A stretch of 64,000 nucleotides of DNA from CAWEDP01 sp963807925 (GCA_963807925.1 CAWEDP010000002.1:1240001-1304000), one strand, 5' to 3'; numbered from the stretch's first letter, positions 53,460 to 62,856 are shown. The notes: generated by a model from the sequence alone, not told the origin. Made by a program: numbers and translations.

Positions 53460-55457
53460 CTACCGGCCGGGCAGGCGTCCGACCGGTCTGTCGCCGCTGG
53501 CGCCCCAGGCGACCGCGTCGGCGCCGCCAGCCGCGTACTGAGTGAACCAGACCCCGCTCGGCCGCCAGACCGTGAAATCGGTTCGACCGTCGCCGTCCCA
53601 GTCGCCGGTCACCGGGATGTCGCCCGACGCGCCCCAGGGGAGGACGAGCGTTCCGCCGGCCGAGTACTTGATGAACCACTGGCCCGTGGCCGGGCGGAAG
53701 ATCGCCGTGTCGGAGGTCCCGTCGCCGTCCCAGTCGCCGACCACGGGGATGTCGGTCGCCGTGCCCCAGGCGCGGATGAAGGCGCCGCCCCCGGAAAGAA
53801 CCGAGTACCAGCCGCCGATGCTCGGGCGGTAGACGGTGAAGTCAGCCTTCCCGTCGCCGTCGAAGTCTCCGAGGAGCGGCTGATCGCCACTCGTCCCCCA
53901 GGGCACCACGAGGGAGCCACCGGTCGATTTCTTCGCGTACCACGCCCCGGTGGCGGGCCTCCAGATCACAAGGTCGTCCTTTCCATCGCCGTCGACGTCA
54001 CCGGGAACCGGAATGTCACCGGCGGTGCCCCACACCTCCACGCGGACCGTGTCCGTGCTCGACTGGACGATGAACCACGCGCCGTTCGACGGCCGCCAGA
54101 CCGCGATATCGAGCTTGCCGTCCCCATCGTAGTCGGCCGCGACGTCGACGTCGGTCGACGTCCCGAAGCCGACAGCCGACGCACCGCCTCTGCTCAGCGC
54201 CGTATACCAGGCTCCCGTGCTCGGGCGGAACACGGTGCGATCGGATTTCGCGTCGCCGTCAGCGTCGAACATCATCGTCATCGCCGGCGGCGCGACCACC
54301 CCCGTCACGGTCAGGGCATAGGTTCCGCTGGCATCGCCTCCGGAGTCGGCGCTCGCGACAAGCACACGGTAGATCCCGGTCGACGGAGCCGTATGACTGA
54401 GTTGGGCTGCGGCGGCGCCGAACGCGGAACCGAGCAGGGTACCGGTCGGACCGATCAGGCGAATCCACGGGACGAAGGGACCGTCGCCGCCGGTTTCCCC
54501 GATGCTGAGCACGATGAGGTTCCCGGCCACCGCACCAAAGGTCCACTCATCGAGATCGCCTCGGTCGATCAAGCCTGGATGGCTCAAGCCCGGAGACAGG
54601 CGTCCCCCCTCGTCGCCAAGCGGGAGGACGAACTCACCGGGCGTGCGGGCCACTCGCAGGACGTAGTCGCCCGAGGCATCCCCGCCGGCGTCGGCGCTCG
54701 CGACCAGGACCGTGTAGGTGCCGGACACGGACGCAGACGTGCTGATCTGCGCCGCAAGCGTTCCAAAGTTGCTGGCAATAAGGGTCCCGTTGGGATTGAT
54801 GAGCCGGATCCACGGAGAGAACTCCGAATCGGCAGACGGTTCCACTGCGGTGATCGCGATGTACGCGCCGGCGGTGGCCGTGAACGTCCAGATGTCGAGG
54901 TCCCCGCGATCGATCGCGCCCAGATAATTGAAGCCGCTGGCCGCCGGCCCGCCTTCGTCTCCGACCGGGACGACAAACGGCGCGCGAGGCTTCGCAAGCC
55001 TGAGCACGTAGTCTCCCGTTGCGTCATTGCCGGCGTCCGCGCTCGCCACGAGCACGGTGTAGGTGCCCGTCAGGGTCAGCGACACATTGACCGCTCCGAC
55101 CAGTGGCCCGAAGTTGCTGCTGATGAGGACGTTATTGGGGTTGAGGAGTCGAACCCACGGAGCGAAAGCCGTGTCAGATCCGACTTCAGCGGCAGTCAAC
55201 GCCACATAATCGCCGGCAGTCGCAGAGAACGTCCAGGTGTCAATCTCACCTGCCGCAGAAATAGAGGCGAAATGGTTGTCTCCGTTCGTGATCGCACCCT
55301 GGGCGAGAGCCTCACCGACCGCAAATGGAAGAAGCAGGAGGAAGGGGACCAGAATCAGCAGACGCCCGGCCGACGGGTGTCTTCGGCCCACGGCCGAAGA
55401 GGAGTCGAGATCTTCGCCGCGAGAGCAGGATGGCGCGCGGTGGACGAGGCCCGGCAC
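53460..55457 (-). CDS. Secreted protein with three PPC-like and FG-GAP/VCBS repeats
   Basis: A 665-residue exported protein. The GTG start at 55457 has GGAGG six bases upstream; the signal peptide is LLILVPFLLLLPFAVGEALA after ~30 N-terminal residues. Residues ~55-395 are three pre-peptidase C-terminal-like beta-sandwiches of ~115 residues, each with GEIDTWTFSATAGDYVAL, APWVRLLNPN and TYTVLVASADAG. Residues ~398-660 are FG-GAP repeats with the calcium loop D.DGDG..D..V.RP..G.W. Such proteins are surface adhesion or carbohydrate-binding factors; no enzyme domain is present. Part of the 3' end is duplicated 2.2 kb away. Confidence 0.85.
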   Translation of the reverse strand: MPGLVHRAPSCSRGEDLDSSSAVGRRHPSAGRLLILVPFLLLLPFAVGEALAQGAITNGDNHFASISAAGEIDTWTFSATAGDYVALTAAEVGSDTAFAPWVRLLNPNNVLISSNFGPLVGAVNVSLTLTGTYTVLVASADAGNDATGDYVLRLAKPRAPFVVPVGDEGGPAASGFNYLGAIDRGDLDIWTFTATAGAYIAITAVEPSADSEFSPWIRLINPNGTLIASNFGTLAAQISTSASVSGTYTVLVASADAGGDASGDYVLRVARTPGEFVLPLGDEGGRLSPGLSHPGLIDRGDLDEWTFGAVAGNLIVLSIGETGGDGPFVPWIRLIGPTGTLLGSAFGAAAAQLSHTAPSTGIYRVLVASADSGGDASGTYALTVTGVVAPPAMTMMFDADGDAKSDRTVFRPSTGAWYTALSRGGASAVGFGTSTDVDVAADYDGDGKLDIAVWRPSNGAWFIVQSSTDTVRVEVWGTAGDIPVPGDVDGDGKDDLVIWRPATGAWYAKKSTGGSLVVPWGTSGDQPLLGDFDGDGKADFTVYRPSIGGWYSVLSGGGAFIRAWGTATDIPVVGDWDGDGTSDTAIFRPATGQWFIKYSAGGTLVLPWGASGDIPVTGDWDGDGRTDFTVWRPSGVWFTQYAAGGADAVAWGASGDRPVGRLPGR

Positions 55458-55625
55458 GTTGCACCTCCAGCAAGGACGCGTGCGAAGTTGTCAGGCAACG
55501 TCCGTCAAAGTCCTCAGACGGCCTTTTCAGTCCTTCTGCTTCCACGCGTTACTGACCGCTACTGTCGGGCTAGACTATCGTCCGGCTTACGGAAGGTCAA
55601 GCAAAAACGACCGCGTGGACCCTCG

Positions 55626-57509
55626 CTACTTCTTCTGCCTCGCCAGAATCGCCTCGATCTCGTCCATCACGCGGTTCATCGCTTTCACCGTCAGCTCCAG
55701 CGGCTCGTCGCTCGTCATGTCCACCCCGGCATCCTTCAGGAGCTCGATCGGGTACTTCGACCCGCCCGCGCTCAGGAAGTCCAGGTATCGCCTGATGGCG
55801 GCCGGATCCCCATCCTTCACCTTCTCGGCGAGCGCCTCGGACGCGGTGAAGGAGGTCGCGTACTGGTAGACGTAGAAATCCCGGTAGAAATGCGGAACGT
55901 AGCTCCACTCGTGCGCGATGTAGTCGTCGACGATGCAGAGGCCCTGGTCGTGCCCGTAGTACTTCCTGGTGATGTCGAGGTACAGCTTCGCCAGCGCGTC
56001 GCCGACGATCGGCCGTCCCTGCTGCGCCATCTCGTGCATCCGCAGCTCGAATTCCGCGAACTGCGTCTGACGGAACACGGTCCCCTTGATGTTCTCCAGA
56101 TAGTTGCCGAGCAGCGCCAGCCGCGTGTCGTCGTCCTTGATGCGCTTCAGCATGCGATCGATGAGGAGCGTCTCGTTGAACGTCGAGGCGACTTCCGCGA
56201 CGAAGATTGGATACCCGGCCGTCGGGTAGGGCTGTGTTCTATTCGAGAAATAGCTCTGCATCGTGTGCCCGAGCTCGTGCGCCAGCGTGCTGACGTCGGT
56301 GTACTTGCCGTTGTAGTTGATCAGCATGTACGGGTGGACGTCGTAGGCATCGCCCTCCGAATACGCGCCCGATCGCTTGCCGTCGTTGGGCAGCAGGTCG
56401 ATCCAGCGATCGGTGAAGGCCTTCTTGATCACCGAGGCATATTCGGACCCGAGCGGCGCGACGGCCGCCAGCACTTCCTGCTCCGCCTCCTCGGGCGTGT
56501 ACTGCAGGTTGACCGAGGCGACGAGCGGCGCGTACAGGTCGTAGTAGTGCAACTGGTCGACGCCGAGGATGCGCTTCCGCAGGCGGAGATAGCGATGGAA
56601 CGCCGGCAGGTTGCGGTTCACCCCGTCGATCAGGCGCGTGTAGACCGACAGCGGGATGTTGGGGCCGTCGAGCGCCAGCTCCAGCGACGACCCGTACTTC
56701 CGCGCCCGCGCCAGGAACAGCAGCTTCTGGACTTCGCCGTTCATGGTCGTGCCGAACGTGCGGCTGTAGGCGCCGAGCGACGTGAAGAACGCGGACATTA
56801 CCTTTTCGCGATCCGCCCGGTCCGGCAGGGCGCGCACATCGGTGAACGCCGCCTGGTCCAGCTTGACGCTCCGGCCGTCGCCGAGCGTGACCGACGGGTA
56901 CGGGAAATCGGCATTCGACAGGATCCCGAAGACGCTCGCCGGGTTGCCCAGCACCGGCCCCGCCTCGGCGAGGATCTTCTCCTCGCTCGCGCTCAGCGTG
57001 TGGGCGGCGCGCCGAACGATGTCATCGAGATAGAACCGGTAGGGTTTGAGCCGGGGTTCGGCGTCGACGAAGGTCCGCAGCGTCTGCGCATCCGCATGCA
57101 GGATTTCCGGCTCGATGTAGGCCGACTGCGCCTCGAGCGACGCCGCCACCTGCACCATCTCCTGGCGCATGCCCTGATGCTGCGCGTCGCGCGTGTCCTC
57201 ATCGGCGAGCAGGCTGGCGTAGACGTACAGGCGCGACAGCGCCTTGTCGAGACTCGACTTCGCGTCTAGCGCCTCCGCCAGCGTCGCCGCCGACGATGCG
57301 AGGCGGCCCTGATAGCGCGCAATCGAGGGGAGGTCTGCGGTCAGCTTGTCCTTCGCGGCGCGCCAGGCGGCGTCGCTCGGGTACAGGTCGGCGAGGTTCC
57401 ACGTGTACTTCTGCGGAACCTTCGAGCGATCGCGCTCCTGCGCCGCCGCCACCACCATCATCGCCATCGTTGCCAGCAGCGAGACCACCATCGCCCTGCG
57501 AATCCCCAC
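55626..57509 (-). CDS. pepF: Oligoendopeptidase F (M3), exported
   Basis: A 627-residue M3 metallopeptidase cleaving short oligopeptides. The Zn motif is LAHELGHTMQSYFSN (HExxH) near residue 410, with the distal Glu region STFNETLL after it. N-terminal KYTWNLADLYPSDAAWRAAK is the PepF signature. Unlike the cytosolic enzyme of lactic acid bacteria it begins with a signal peptide (VVSLLATMAMMVVAAAQ), suggesting periplasmic action. The GTG start follows the MBL-protein stop by 21 bases. Confidence 0.93.
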   Translation of the reverse strand: MGIRRAMVVSLLATMAMMVVAAAQERDRSKVPQKYTWNLADLYPSDAAWRAAKDKLTADLPSIARYQGRLASSAATLAEALDAKSSLDKALSRLYVYASLLADEDTRDAQHQGMRQEMVQVAASLEAQSAYIEPEILHADAQTLRTFVDAEPRLKPYRFYLDDIVRRAAHTLSASEEKILAEAGPVLGNPASVFGILSNADFPYPSVTLGDGRSVKLDQAAFTDVRALPDRADREKVMSAFFTSLGAYSRTFGTTMNGEVQKLLFLARARKYGSSLELALDGPNIPLSVYTRLIDGVNRNLPAFHRYLRLRKRILGVDQLHYYDLYAPLVASVNLQYTPEEAEQEVLAAVAPLGSEYASVIKKAFTDRWIDLLPNDGKRSGAYSEGDAYDVHPYMLINYNGKYTDVSTLAHELGHTMQSYFSNRTQPYPTAGYPIFVAEVASTFNETLLIDRMLKRIKDDDTRLALLGNYLENIKGTVFRQTQFAEFELRMHEMAQQGRPIVGDALAKLYLDITRKYYGHDQGLCIVDDYIAHEWSYVPHFYRDFYVYQYATSFTASEALAEKVKDGDPAAIRRYLDFLSAGGSKYPIELLKDAGVDMTSDEPLELTVKAMNRVMDEIEAILARQKK

Positions 57510-57530
57510 AGCGCACCTCTCATGCGCGAC

Positions 57531-59330
57531 CTACCGCGTCAGACCTCGATAGATGGCGGCCACGAACTGGTCGCCGGTCCACCCGGGCGTCGCATACCGG
57601 CGATCGTAATCGAACGAGGGCCGCGCCGCCTGGATCTGCGCGAGCGTTCGTCCCTGTTTGATGAGGTCCTGTACCCGATCCCGGATGATCACCACCATGT
57701 CGCGATACTCCACCACATCCGCCTCATCGCAGAGACGGCCATGGCCGGGAATCACGTAGGTGCCGCCTTCCTCGGTGGCCCGTGGAATCGCCAGGTCGAG
57801 GATCCGGTTGAGCCCGGCGATCACGCCCTGCACGTTGCCGCCGGCGTTCTCGTCGATCACCGGGTAGCCGACGGTCGAGAAGAGGTCGCCTGCGGCAATG
57901 ACGTCGGACCGGCGGAAGAACACCAGGCTGTCGCCGTCGGTATGGGCCTGCGGGACGTGCACGAGCTGCACGGCTTCGCCGTTGAAGAGCTCGTACTCGT
58001 CGGTGAAGTAGGTTTCGGTCGGCCACGCCGCGAAGGGCGTCGGCGCCTGACGCCCGGCCGGCGCGCTCATGCGCTTGAGCACGTTCTCGTGCGCGATGAT
58101 CGTCGCGCCCTCGGCGGGATCCGGCGCCAGGAACCCCACGCCTGCCGTCCGTCCGCCGAACGCGCGACCGGCCTTCCCGACCGCTTCGTTGCCGCCGACG
58201 TGATCCGCGTGCGCATCGGTGTCGATGATGAACCGAATTGGTTTGGGAGAGAGCTGGCGAATGGCGGCCAGCAGCTTGTCGCTGAACGCCGCCGGCTGCG
58301 TATCGACCACGAGCACCGCATCGTCGCTCAGCTGAACGACCGAGTTGCCGTCGCGGCCGGCGAGCAGATACACGTTGCCCTGTACCGGCAGGACGTGAAT
58401 CTCGCCGTCGGCGACGACCGTATGGTTCGAATCGCTGATCCCGCTCGAGCCCGACGCCCCCGCTGAAGCCGCAGGCGCGGCAGCCGCCGCCGGCTTCAGC
58501 CGGCCCGGCTCGCCCGCCAGGGTCAGCGCGTACTCCGGATACATCGTCTCAGCCCCGCCGCGGGCGGCGGTCTCGGGCACCTTGAACCGTACGGTCGACG
58601 CTGTCAGATGCGGGTTGGTCCCCGGAAGGAAATGCGAGACCTGATGCTTCGGCCGATCGACCTCGACGGCCGGCCGGCACGGATAGGCGTTCAGTTGCTG
58701 GTTCGGCGTCCAGACGAAGTTGCGCGACCGCATGAAGGGCTCGGTCAGGTAGACCGGATCGGTCACGATCTGCACGATGGTCAGGTAGTCGCCGTGGCGC
58801 ATGTAGTGCTCGACGAGCGTCGCCAGATCGCTTCGCGGCACCCCGTTGCGCTCGATCTGGCCCATCTTGAGATGCGTGGTCGTCACCGTGAGCGTGGTCC
58901 CCTCCCACCGCCCGGTCGAGAATCCCTGCCACGTATGCGCGGCCCAGGCCGGGGGATGCGGACGGCCGTCCATCCAGAGGGTGCGATCCTGCGCCTGCCA
59001 TTCCTGGTGCTGATGCCAGGCGATGACGTCCTGGGACGCCGGATCGACCTCCTTCCAGAGGCGCATGCTGCCGATCGTCAGCCCGTGGTCGGCCGCGAAG
59101 GGGATGCACTGGCGCTCCGGCATCGTGTAGACCGACGCGTCCCAGCTGTCGGCTTTCATGCGCGCTTCCGCGTTGATCGGCAGGCCGAGGTACTCCCCCA
59201 CTTCCGGGCCCGGCCCGCGATACACCTGATCCTCGTGCAGCCGGGCTCCCCACTCTCCGGACAGGTCCACCTGGGCGAGCGCGGGCGCCGCGGCGAGCGA
59301 GGCGAACAGGACCACGACGACCGTCTTCAT
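57531..59330 (-). CDS. Two-domain exported protein: unknown N-terminal domain plus MBL-fold hydrolase
   Basis: About 599 residues. Signal peptide (TVVVVLFASLAAAPALAQ), an N-terminal domain of ~290 residues of unknown function (WMDGRPHPPAWAAHTWQGFS), a Pro/Ala linker, then a metallo-beta-lactamase domain. The canonical HxHxDH reads DTDAHADHVGGN (near 365-375), with Asp in place of the first His; the later metal ligands (HTDGDSLVFF, GDLFS, VIPGHGRLCD) are present. ATG 59330 is the second candidate; 59417 would precede the signal peptide by 29 residues. The substrate is unknown. Confidence 0.85.
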   Translation of the reverse strand: MKTVVVVLFASLAAAPALAQVDLSGEWGARLHEDQVYRGPGPEVGEYLGLPINAEARMKADSWDASVYTMPERQCIPFAADHGLTIGSMRLWKEVDPASQDVIAWHQHQEWQAQDRTLWMDGRPHPPAWAAHTWQGFSTGRWEGTTLTVTTTHLKMGQIERNGVPRSDLATLVEHYMRHGDYLTIVQIVTDPVYLTEPFMRSRNFVWTPNQQLNAYPCRPAVEVDRPKHQVSHFLPGTNPHLTASTVRFKVPETAARGGAETMYPEYALTLAGEPGRLKPAAAAAPAASAGASGSSGISDSNHTVVADGEIHVLPVQGNVYLLAGRDGNSVVQLSDDAVLVVDTQPAAFSDKLLAAIRQLSPKPIRFIIDTDAHADHVGGNEAVGKAGRAFGGRTAGVGFLAPDPAEGATIIAHENVLKRMSAPAGRQAPTPFAAWPTETYFTDEYELFNGEAVQLVHVPQAHTDGDSLVFFRRSDVIAAGDLFSTVGYPVIDENAGGNVQGVIAGLNRILDLAIPRATEEGGTYVIPGHGRLCDEADVVEYRDMVVIIRDRVQDLIKQGRTLAQIQAARPSFDYDRRYATPGWTGDQFVAAIYRGLTR

Positions 59331-59383
59331 CACGCGAACCTCGGACAAAGGAGTCGTGGCGGACTGGCGCGGCTCGGTCCGGT

Positions 59384-60088
59384 TCACCCGGCGGGATTGA
59401 ACCTGTATCCCACCCACGGCTCGGTGACCAGATACCTAGGATTCGACGGGTCGGCTTCGAGCTTCTTGCGAAGCTGCCCCATGAACACCCGCAGGTATTC
59501 CGGCTGCTCCTGCGATGCCTCGCCCCAGACCGCCTCGAGCAGCGTCCGGTGCGTGAGCACGCGGTTGGGATGGCGCGCGAGGTACACGAACAGGTCGAAT
59601 TCCTTCGGCGTCAGGCGCACCTCGTTGCCGCCGATGTGCACGCGACGAGCGTCGAGATCGACGCGGAAATCGCCCACGTCGAACGACGCCACGTCGGTCG
59701 TCGGCGCATTCCGGCGCCGCAGCGCGGCGCGCACGCGCGCGAGCAGCTCGTCGGCGCCAAACGGCTTGGTCACGTAGTCGTCGGCGCCGGAATCGAGCGC
59801 CTCCACCTTCGTCCGCTCCTCGCCCTTCACCGACAGGACGATAATCGGAACGGTGGAGACTGCGCGGATCCGGCGGCACAACTCGATCCCGTTCATGCGC
59901 GGCATGTACAGGTCGGTGATGACCAGCTCGGGATGCCACTCGTTCAGGCTCGCGAGGGCCGATTCGGCCTCTGCCGCCGTGCGGACCTGGTACCCCTGGC
60001 TGCTCAGCACCGTCTTCAGCACCCGGGTGATCTGCGGTTCGTCGTCGACGACCAGCACGCGTGACGTCTCAACTGCGGCAGCTACCAT
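59384..60088 (-). CDS. OmpR/KdpE-family response regulator
   Basis: A 234-residue regulator: receiver domain with acidic pocket VLVVDDEP, phospho-Asp in LVITDLYMP, Thr/Ser and Lys in VLSVKG and DYVTKPF, and a winged-helix output domain (LTPKEFDLFVYLARHPNRVL, RVFMGQLRKKLE). The KdpE-like match is closest, but no kdpFABC genes are in the window. GGAG lies before the ATG. It follows the histidine kinase gene. Confidence 0.92.
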   Translation of the reverse strand: MVAAAVETSRVLVVDDEPQITRVLKTVLSSQGYQVRTAAEAESALASLNEWHPELVITDLYMPRMNGIELCRRIRAVSTVPIIVLSVKGEERTKVEALDSGADDYVTKPFGADELLARVRAALRRRNAPTTDVASFDVGDFRVDLDARRVHIGGNEVRLTPKEFDLFVYLARHPNRVLTHRTLLEAVWGEASQEQPEYLRVFMGQLRKKLEADPSNPRYLVTEPWVGYRFNPAG

Positions 60089-60151
60089 GCTCCACTCCCG
60101 TCCGGCTGCGGCCGGCCACGTTCAACTGGGTTCCCTCTTCGTGCCGGCCAT

Positions 60152-61322
60152 CTAGACGGCCGGCGCCTCGAGCGCTTCCGGCTGCGACGCGGGCGGGCGC
60201 TCGACCGACGCGGTGGGCAGCAGCAGCACGACCACGGTCCCGTGTCCCGACGCCGCCGCCTTGATCGAAATCCGTCCGCCCTGCGCTTCCACGAGCCGGC
60301 GCGCGATCGGCAGGCCGAGGCCGACGCCGACCCGCCGTGGATCGCGCGGCTCCCGCTGGGGCACGCGAAAGAAGTTCTCGAACACCCGCTCGCGCAGCTC
60401 CTCGGGCACGCCCGGTCCTTCGTCCCCGACGGTGACCCGCATGAAATGATCGTCGTCGACCCACGCGCGAATCTGAATCGTCGTTGCCGCCGGCGAGTAC
60501 CTTGCTCGCATTGTCGATCAGCATGTAGACGACTTCGGTGATGGACGCCGCGTCCACCGAGAGCGTCGGCAGATCGGGATCCAGCGTGGCGACGACGCGG
60601 TGATCGCGAGTGAGATTTTCGGCTCGCGTGACCGCCGCGGCGACGATGGCGTCGAGCCGTTCCCTGCGGAGCGTCTGCGCCTGCGTCTGATCCGGCCGGT
60701 CCACCGAGGTGAGCCCTTCGATGAACCGGTTCAACCGATCCGATTCCTCATCGATCACCTGCAACAGCTCCCGGTGGCCCTCGTTCGACAGGTCTGGGTG
60801 TTTCGTCCAGACCCGCGCGCCGATGAGCGCCGTGACCGCCGCCTTGATCGAGGTGAGCGGGGTCCGCAGGTTGTGCGTGAGCGCGTCGAGAAGCGCCGCC
60901 TTGAGCTGCTCGTTGCGGCGGGCGGCTTCCGCCTCGCTTGCCCGATCGAACGCCGCGTGCAGCTCCTGGTACAGGCGCTCGATTTCCACACGTCCCTGCT
61001 GCGCTTCGACGGCGCGCCGCTCCGCCCGCGACGCCAGCTCGCCCGCAATCACCGCCGTGCCTGTAAACGTGATGAACGCCACCCAGTCGGTCGGTTCTTC
61101 GATCTCGAATCCGGCCGGCGGCAGGAAGTAGTACGACATCCCGCCGGCTGACAGGGCCGCCGCCAGCAGCGCCGGCCCTGTGCCCCAGAACCGCGCGACG
61201 ACGACGACATTGAGGAGCAGGAGCGGCGCCGCGATGCCGGCCGCGTCGACCGATGCCGCCCGCATCAGGGCGATGACAACGGCGACGGTCAGACCGGCGG
61301 CGAGGTACCCGAACCACCGCAT
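60152..61322 (-). CDS. KdpD-like sensor histidine kinase (apparent frameshift)
   Basis: A short KdpD-type kinase lacking the N-terminal KdpD/USP sensor domains. Four transmembrane helices (DUF4118, residues ~1-95), a coiled helix, the phospho-acceptor box LTHNLRTPLTSIKAA, then the HATPase domain. After ...MLIDNASK at about 60500 the frame shifts and continues YSPAATTIQIRAWVDDD with the G boxes GDEGPGVPEEL and GVGLGLPIARRLVE. Dropping one G (60500/60501 on the plus strand, C) restores it. A perfect TATAAT ends six bases before the ATG at 61322. Confidence 0.85.
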
Positions 61323-61328
61323 GATGCG

Positions 61329-61334
61329 ATTATA
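61329..61334 (-). promoter_or_regulatory. Consensus -10 box of the kdpD-like gene
   Basis: TATAAT on the minus strand, six bases before the ATG. Predicts a transcript starting at or within a few bases of the start codon. Confidence 0.55.
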
Positions 61335-61373
61335 GGGCCGCGTTCGGCTCGCGACAGACCCGCTATGAAACCC

Positions 61374-62216
61374 TTATGCTGCGCCCTGCTGAACGATCTT
61401 CACGCCGGCGCTGGCGCCCACCCGCGTGGCGCCGGCAGCGACCATCGCCTTCAACGACGCCAGATCCCGGATCCCGCCCGCCGCTTTCACGCCCATCTCC
61501 GATCCGACGACCCGCCGCATCAGCGCCACGTCTCCTGCCGTGGCGCCGCCGGGGCCGAACCCGGTCGACGTCTTCACGTAGTCGGCGCCCGCCGCCTTCG
61601 CCAGCGTGCACGCCGTCACCTTCTCAGCGTCGGTCAGCAGCGCCGCTTCGATGATCACCTTGCTGAGGACGCCACAATCGCGGCACGGCGCCGTCACCGA
61701 GGCGATGTCGCGCTCGACGGCCGCCAGATCGCCGGACTTGAGCGCGCCGACGTTCATCACCATGTCGATTTCGCGGGCACCGTCGAAGATGGCGCGGCGG
61801 GCTTCGTACGCCTTCACGTCGGCCGTGCTCGCGCCGAGCGGGAAGCCCGCCACGGTGCACACCCCCACACCGCTGCCCGCGAGCAGCCGCGCCGACAGGG
61901 TCACCCAGGTGGGGTTCACGCAAACCGTGGCGAACTTGAACTGCGCCGCCTCGCGGCACAACTCCTCGATCTCAGGCCGCGTCGCATCGGGCTTGAGCAG
62001 CGTGTGATCGATCATCGAGGCGATCGAGGTCGGAGCGCCGCCCGCGGCGTGCAGGCCGACGCGCGTCGCGCCCGCGTCGAGGACGCCGCGCAGCCGGTCG
62101 GGGCAGCAGTCGTCCACGACGGCGTGGCAGCGGCAGCGCCCCTGCGGCCGTCCGTTCGCCAGGACCAGCTCCTGGACGATCACGTCGATCAGCCGGCGCA
62201 GCTCCTCCCGGGTCAT
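61374..62216 (-). CDS. deoC: Deoxyribose-phosphate aldolase with N-terminal extension
   Basis: A 280-residue class I aldolase cleaving deoxyribose-5-phosphate to glyceraldehyde-3-P and acetaldehyde. The core (from ~residue 66, SMIDHTLLKPDAT) has CVNPTWV, TVAGFPLGAST, EIDMVMNVGAL and the Schiff-base Lys in DYVKTSTGFG. Before it come ~65 extra residues: an amphipathic helix (TREELRRLIDVIVQELVL), then a Cys/His-rich stretch (CRCHAVVDDCCPDRL). Such helices resemble encapsulation peptides of microcompartment cargo. The ATG overlaps the rpiB stop (ATGA). Confidence 0.93.
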   Translation of the reverse strand: MTREELRRLIDVIVQELVLANGRPQGRCRCHAVVDDCCPDRLRGVLDAGATRVGLHAAGGAPTSIASMIDHTLLKPDATRPEIEELCREAAQFKFATVCVNPTWVTLSARLLAGSGVGVCTVAGFPLGASTADVKAYEARRAIFDGAREIDMVMNVGALKSGDLAAVERDIASVTAPCRDCGVLSKVIIEAALLTDAEKVTACTLAKAAGADYVKTSTGFGPGGATAGDVALMRRVVGSEMGVKAAGGIRDLASLKAMVAAGATRVGASAGVKIVQQGAA

Positions 62217-62845
62217 CGCGCTCTCTCGAGATCGAGGATCTTCGCCAGCCGGCGGATGTACCGCGGCTCGCGCATCGCCGCGCCCAGCCAGGCGACGACG
62301 ATGGCCTGCGCCTCCTCGACGCCGACCAGGGAGGCGCCGAGCGTGAGGACGTTCGCGCCGTTGTGCTCGCGGGCGTACCGGGCAATCGTTTCGGTCGTGG
62401 CCATCGCCGCGCGCACGCCGTCGATCTTGTTGGCCGCGATCGCCGATCCAATGCCGGCGCCGTCGATGGCGATCCCCGCGTCGGCTTCGCCGCGGGCGAC
62501 CGCCCGGGCCACGGCCGCCGCGATGTCCGGGTAGTCCACCGGCGCGGGGTCGTCGGTGCCCAGATCGTTCACCGCGAGGCCGCGCGCCCGCAGGAACGCC
62601 GTCAGGGCGCGGCGCAGCGGGATGCCGGTGTGGTCGCTGCCAACCGCCAGCGACCGGATCTCGGCGGGCGGTGCGAGCGCGCCGACCTCCGCGCTCACCC
62701 GACCCTCGTCCACGACGCGCACGCGCCGCTCCCGCAGCGTGTCCTGCGCGAGCGGCGTCACGTGGCCTCCGCGCGCCAGCTCCACCACCTCGCCGTGGGC
62801 GAGCATCCGCGCGTCGGCCTCGGTGATGATATCGAACCGTTTCAT
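62213..62845 (-). CDS. rpiB: RpiB/LacAB-family sugar-phosphate isomerase with N-terminal extension
   Basis: About 210 residues; the RpiB fold begins near residue 70 (SLAVGSDHTGIPLRRALTAF) and has DYPDIAAAVARAVARGEADA, GIGSAIAANK and EHNGANVLTLG. The catalytic Cys of E. coli RpiB is replaced: the segment reads AIDGAGIGS, with Asp. The first ~45 residues (FDIITEADARMLAHGEVVEL and VTPLAQDTLRERRV) resemble N-terminal segments found on microcompartment-associated proteins. ATG 62845 is preferred over 62872. It precedes deoC in the same transcript. Confidence 0.88.
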   Translation of the reverse strand: MKRFDIITEADARMLAHGEVVELARGGHVTPLAQDTLRERRVRVVDEGRVSAEVGALAPPAEIRSLAVGSDHTGIPLRRALTAFLRARGLAVNDLGTDDPAPVDYPDIAAAVARAVARGEADAGIAIDGAGIGSAIAANKIDGVRAAMATTETIARYAREHNGANVLTLGASLVGVEEAQAIVVAWLGAAMREPRYIRRLAKILDLERAR

Positions 62846-62850
62846 TGCGT

Positions 62851-62856
62851 TAGAAT
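62851..62856 (+). promoter_or_regulatory. -10-like box of hpt
   Basis: TAGAAT ends nine bases before the hpt ATG at 62866; the divergent rpiB ATG is only 20 bases away. Confidence 0.4.
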
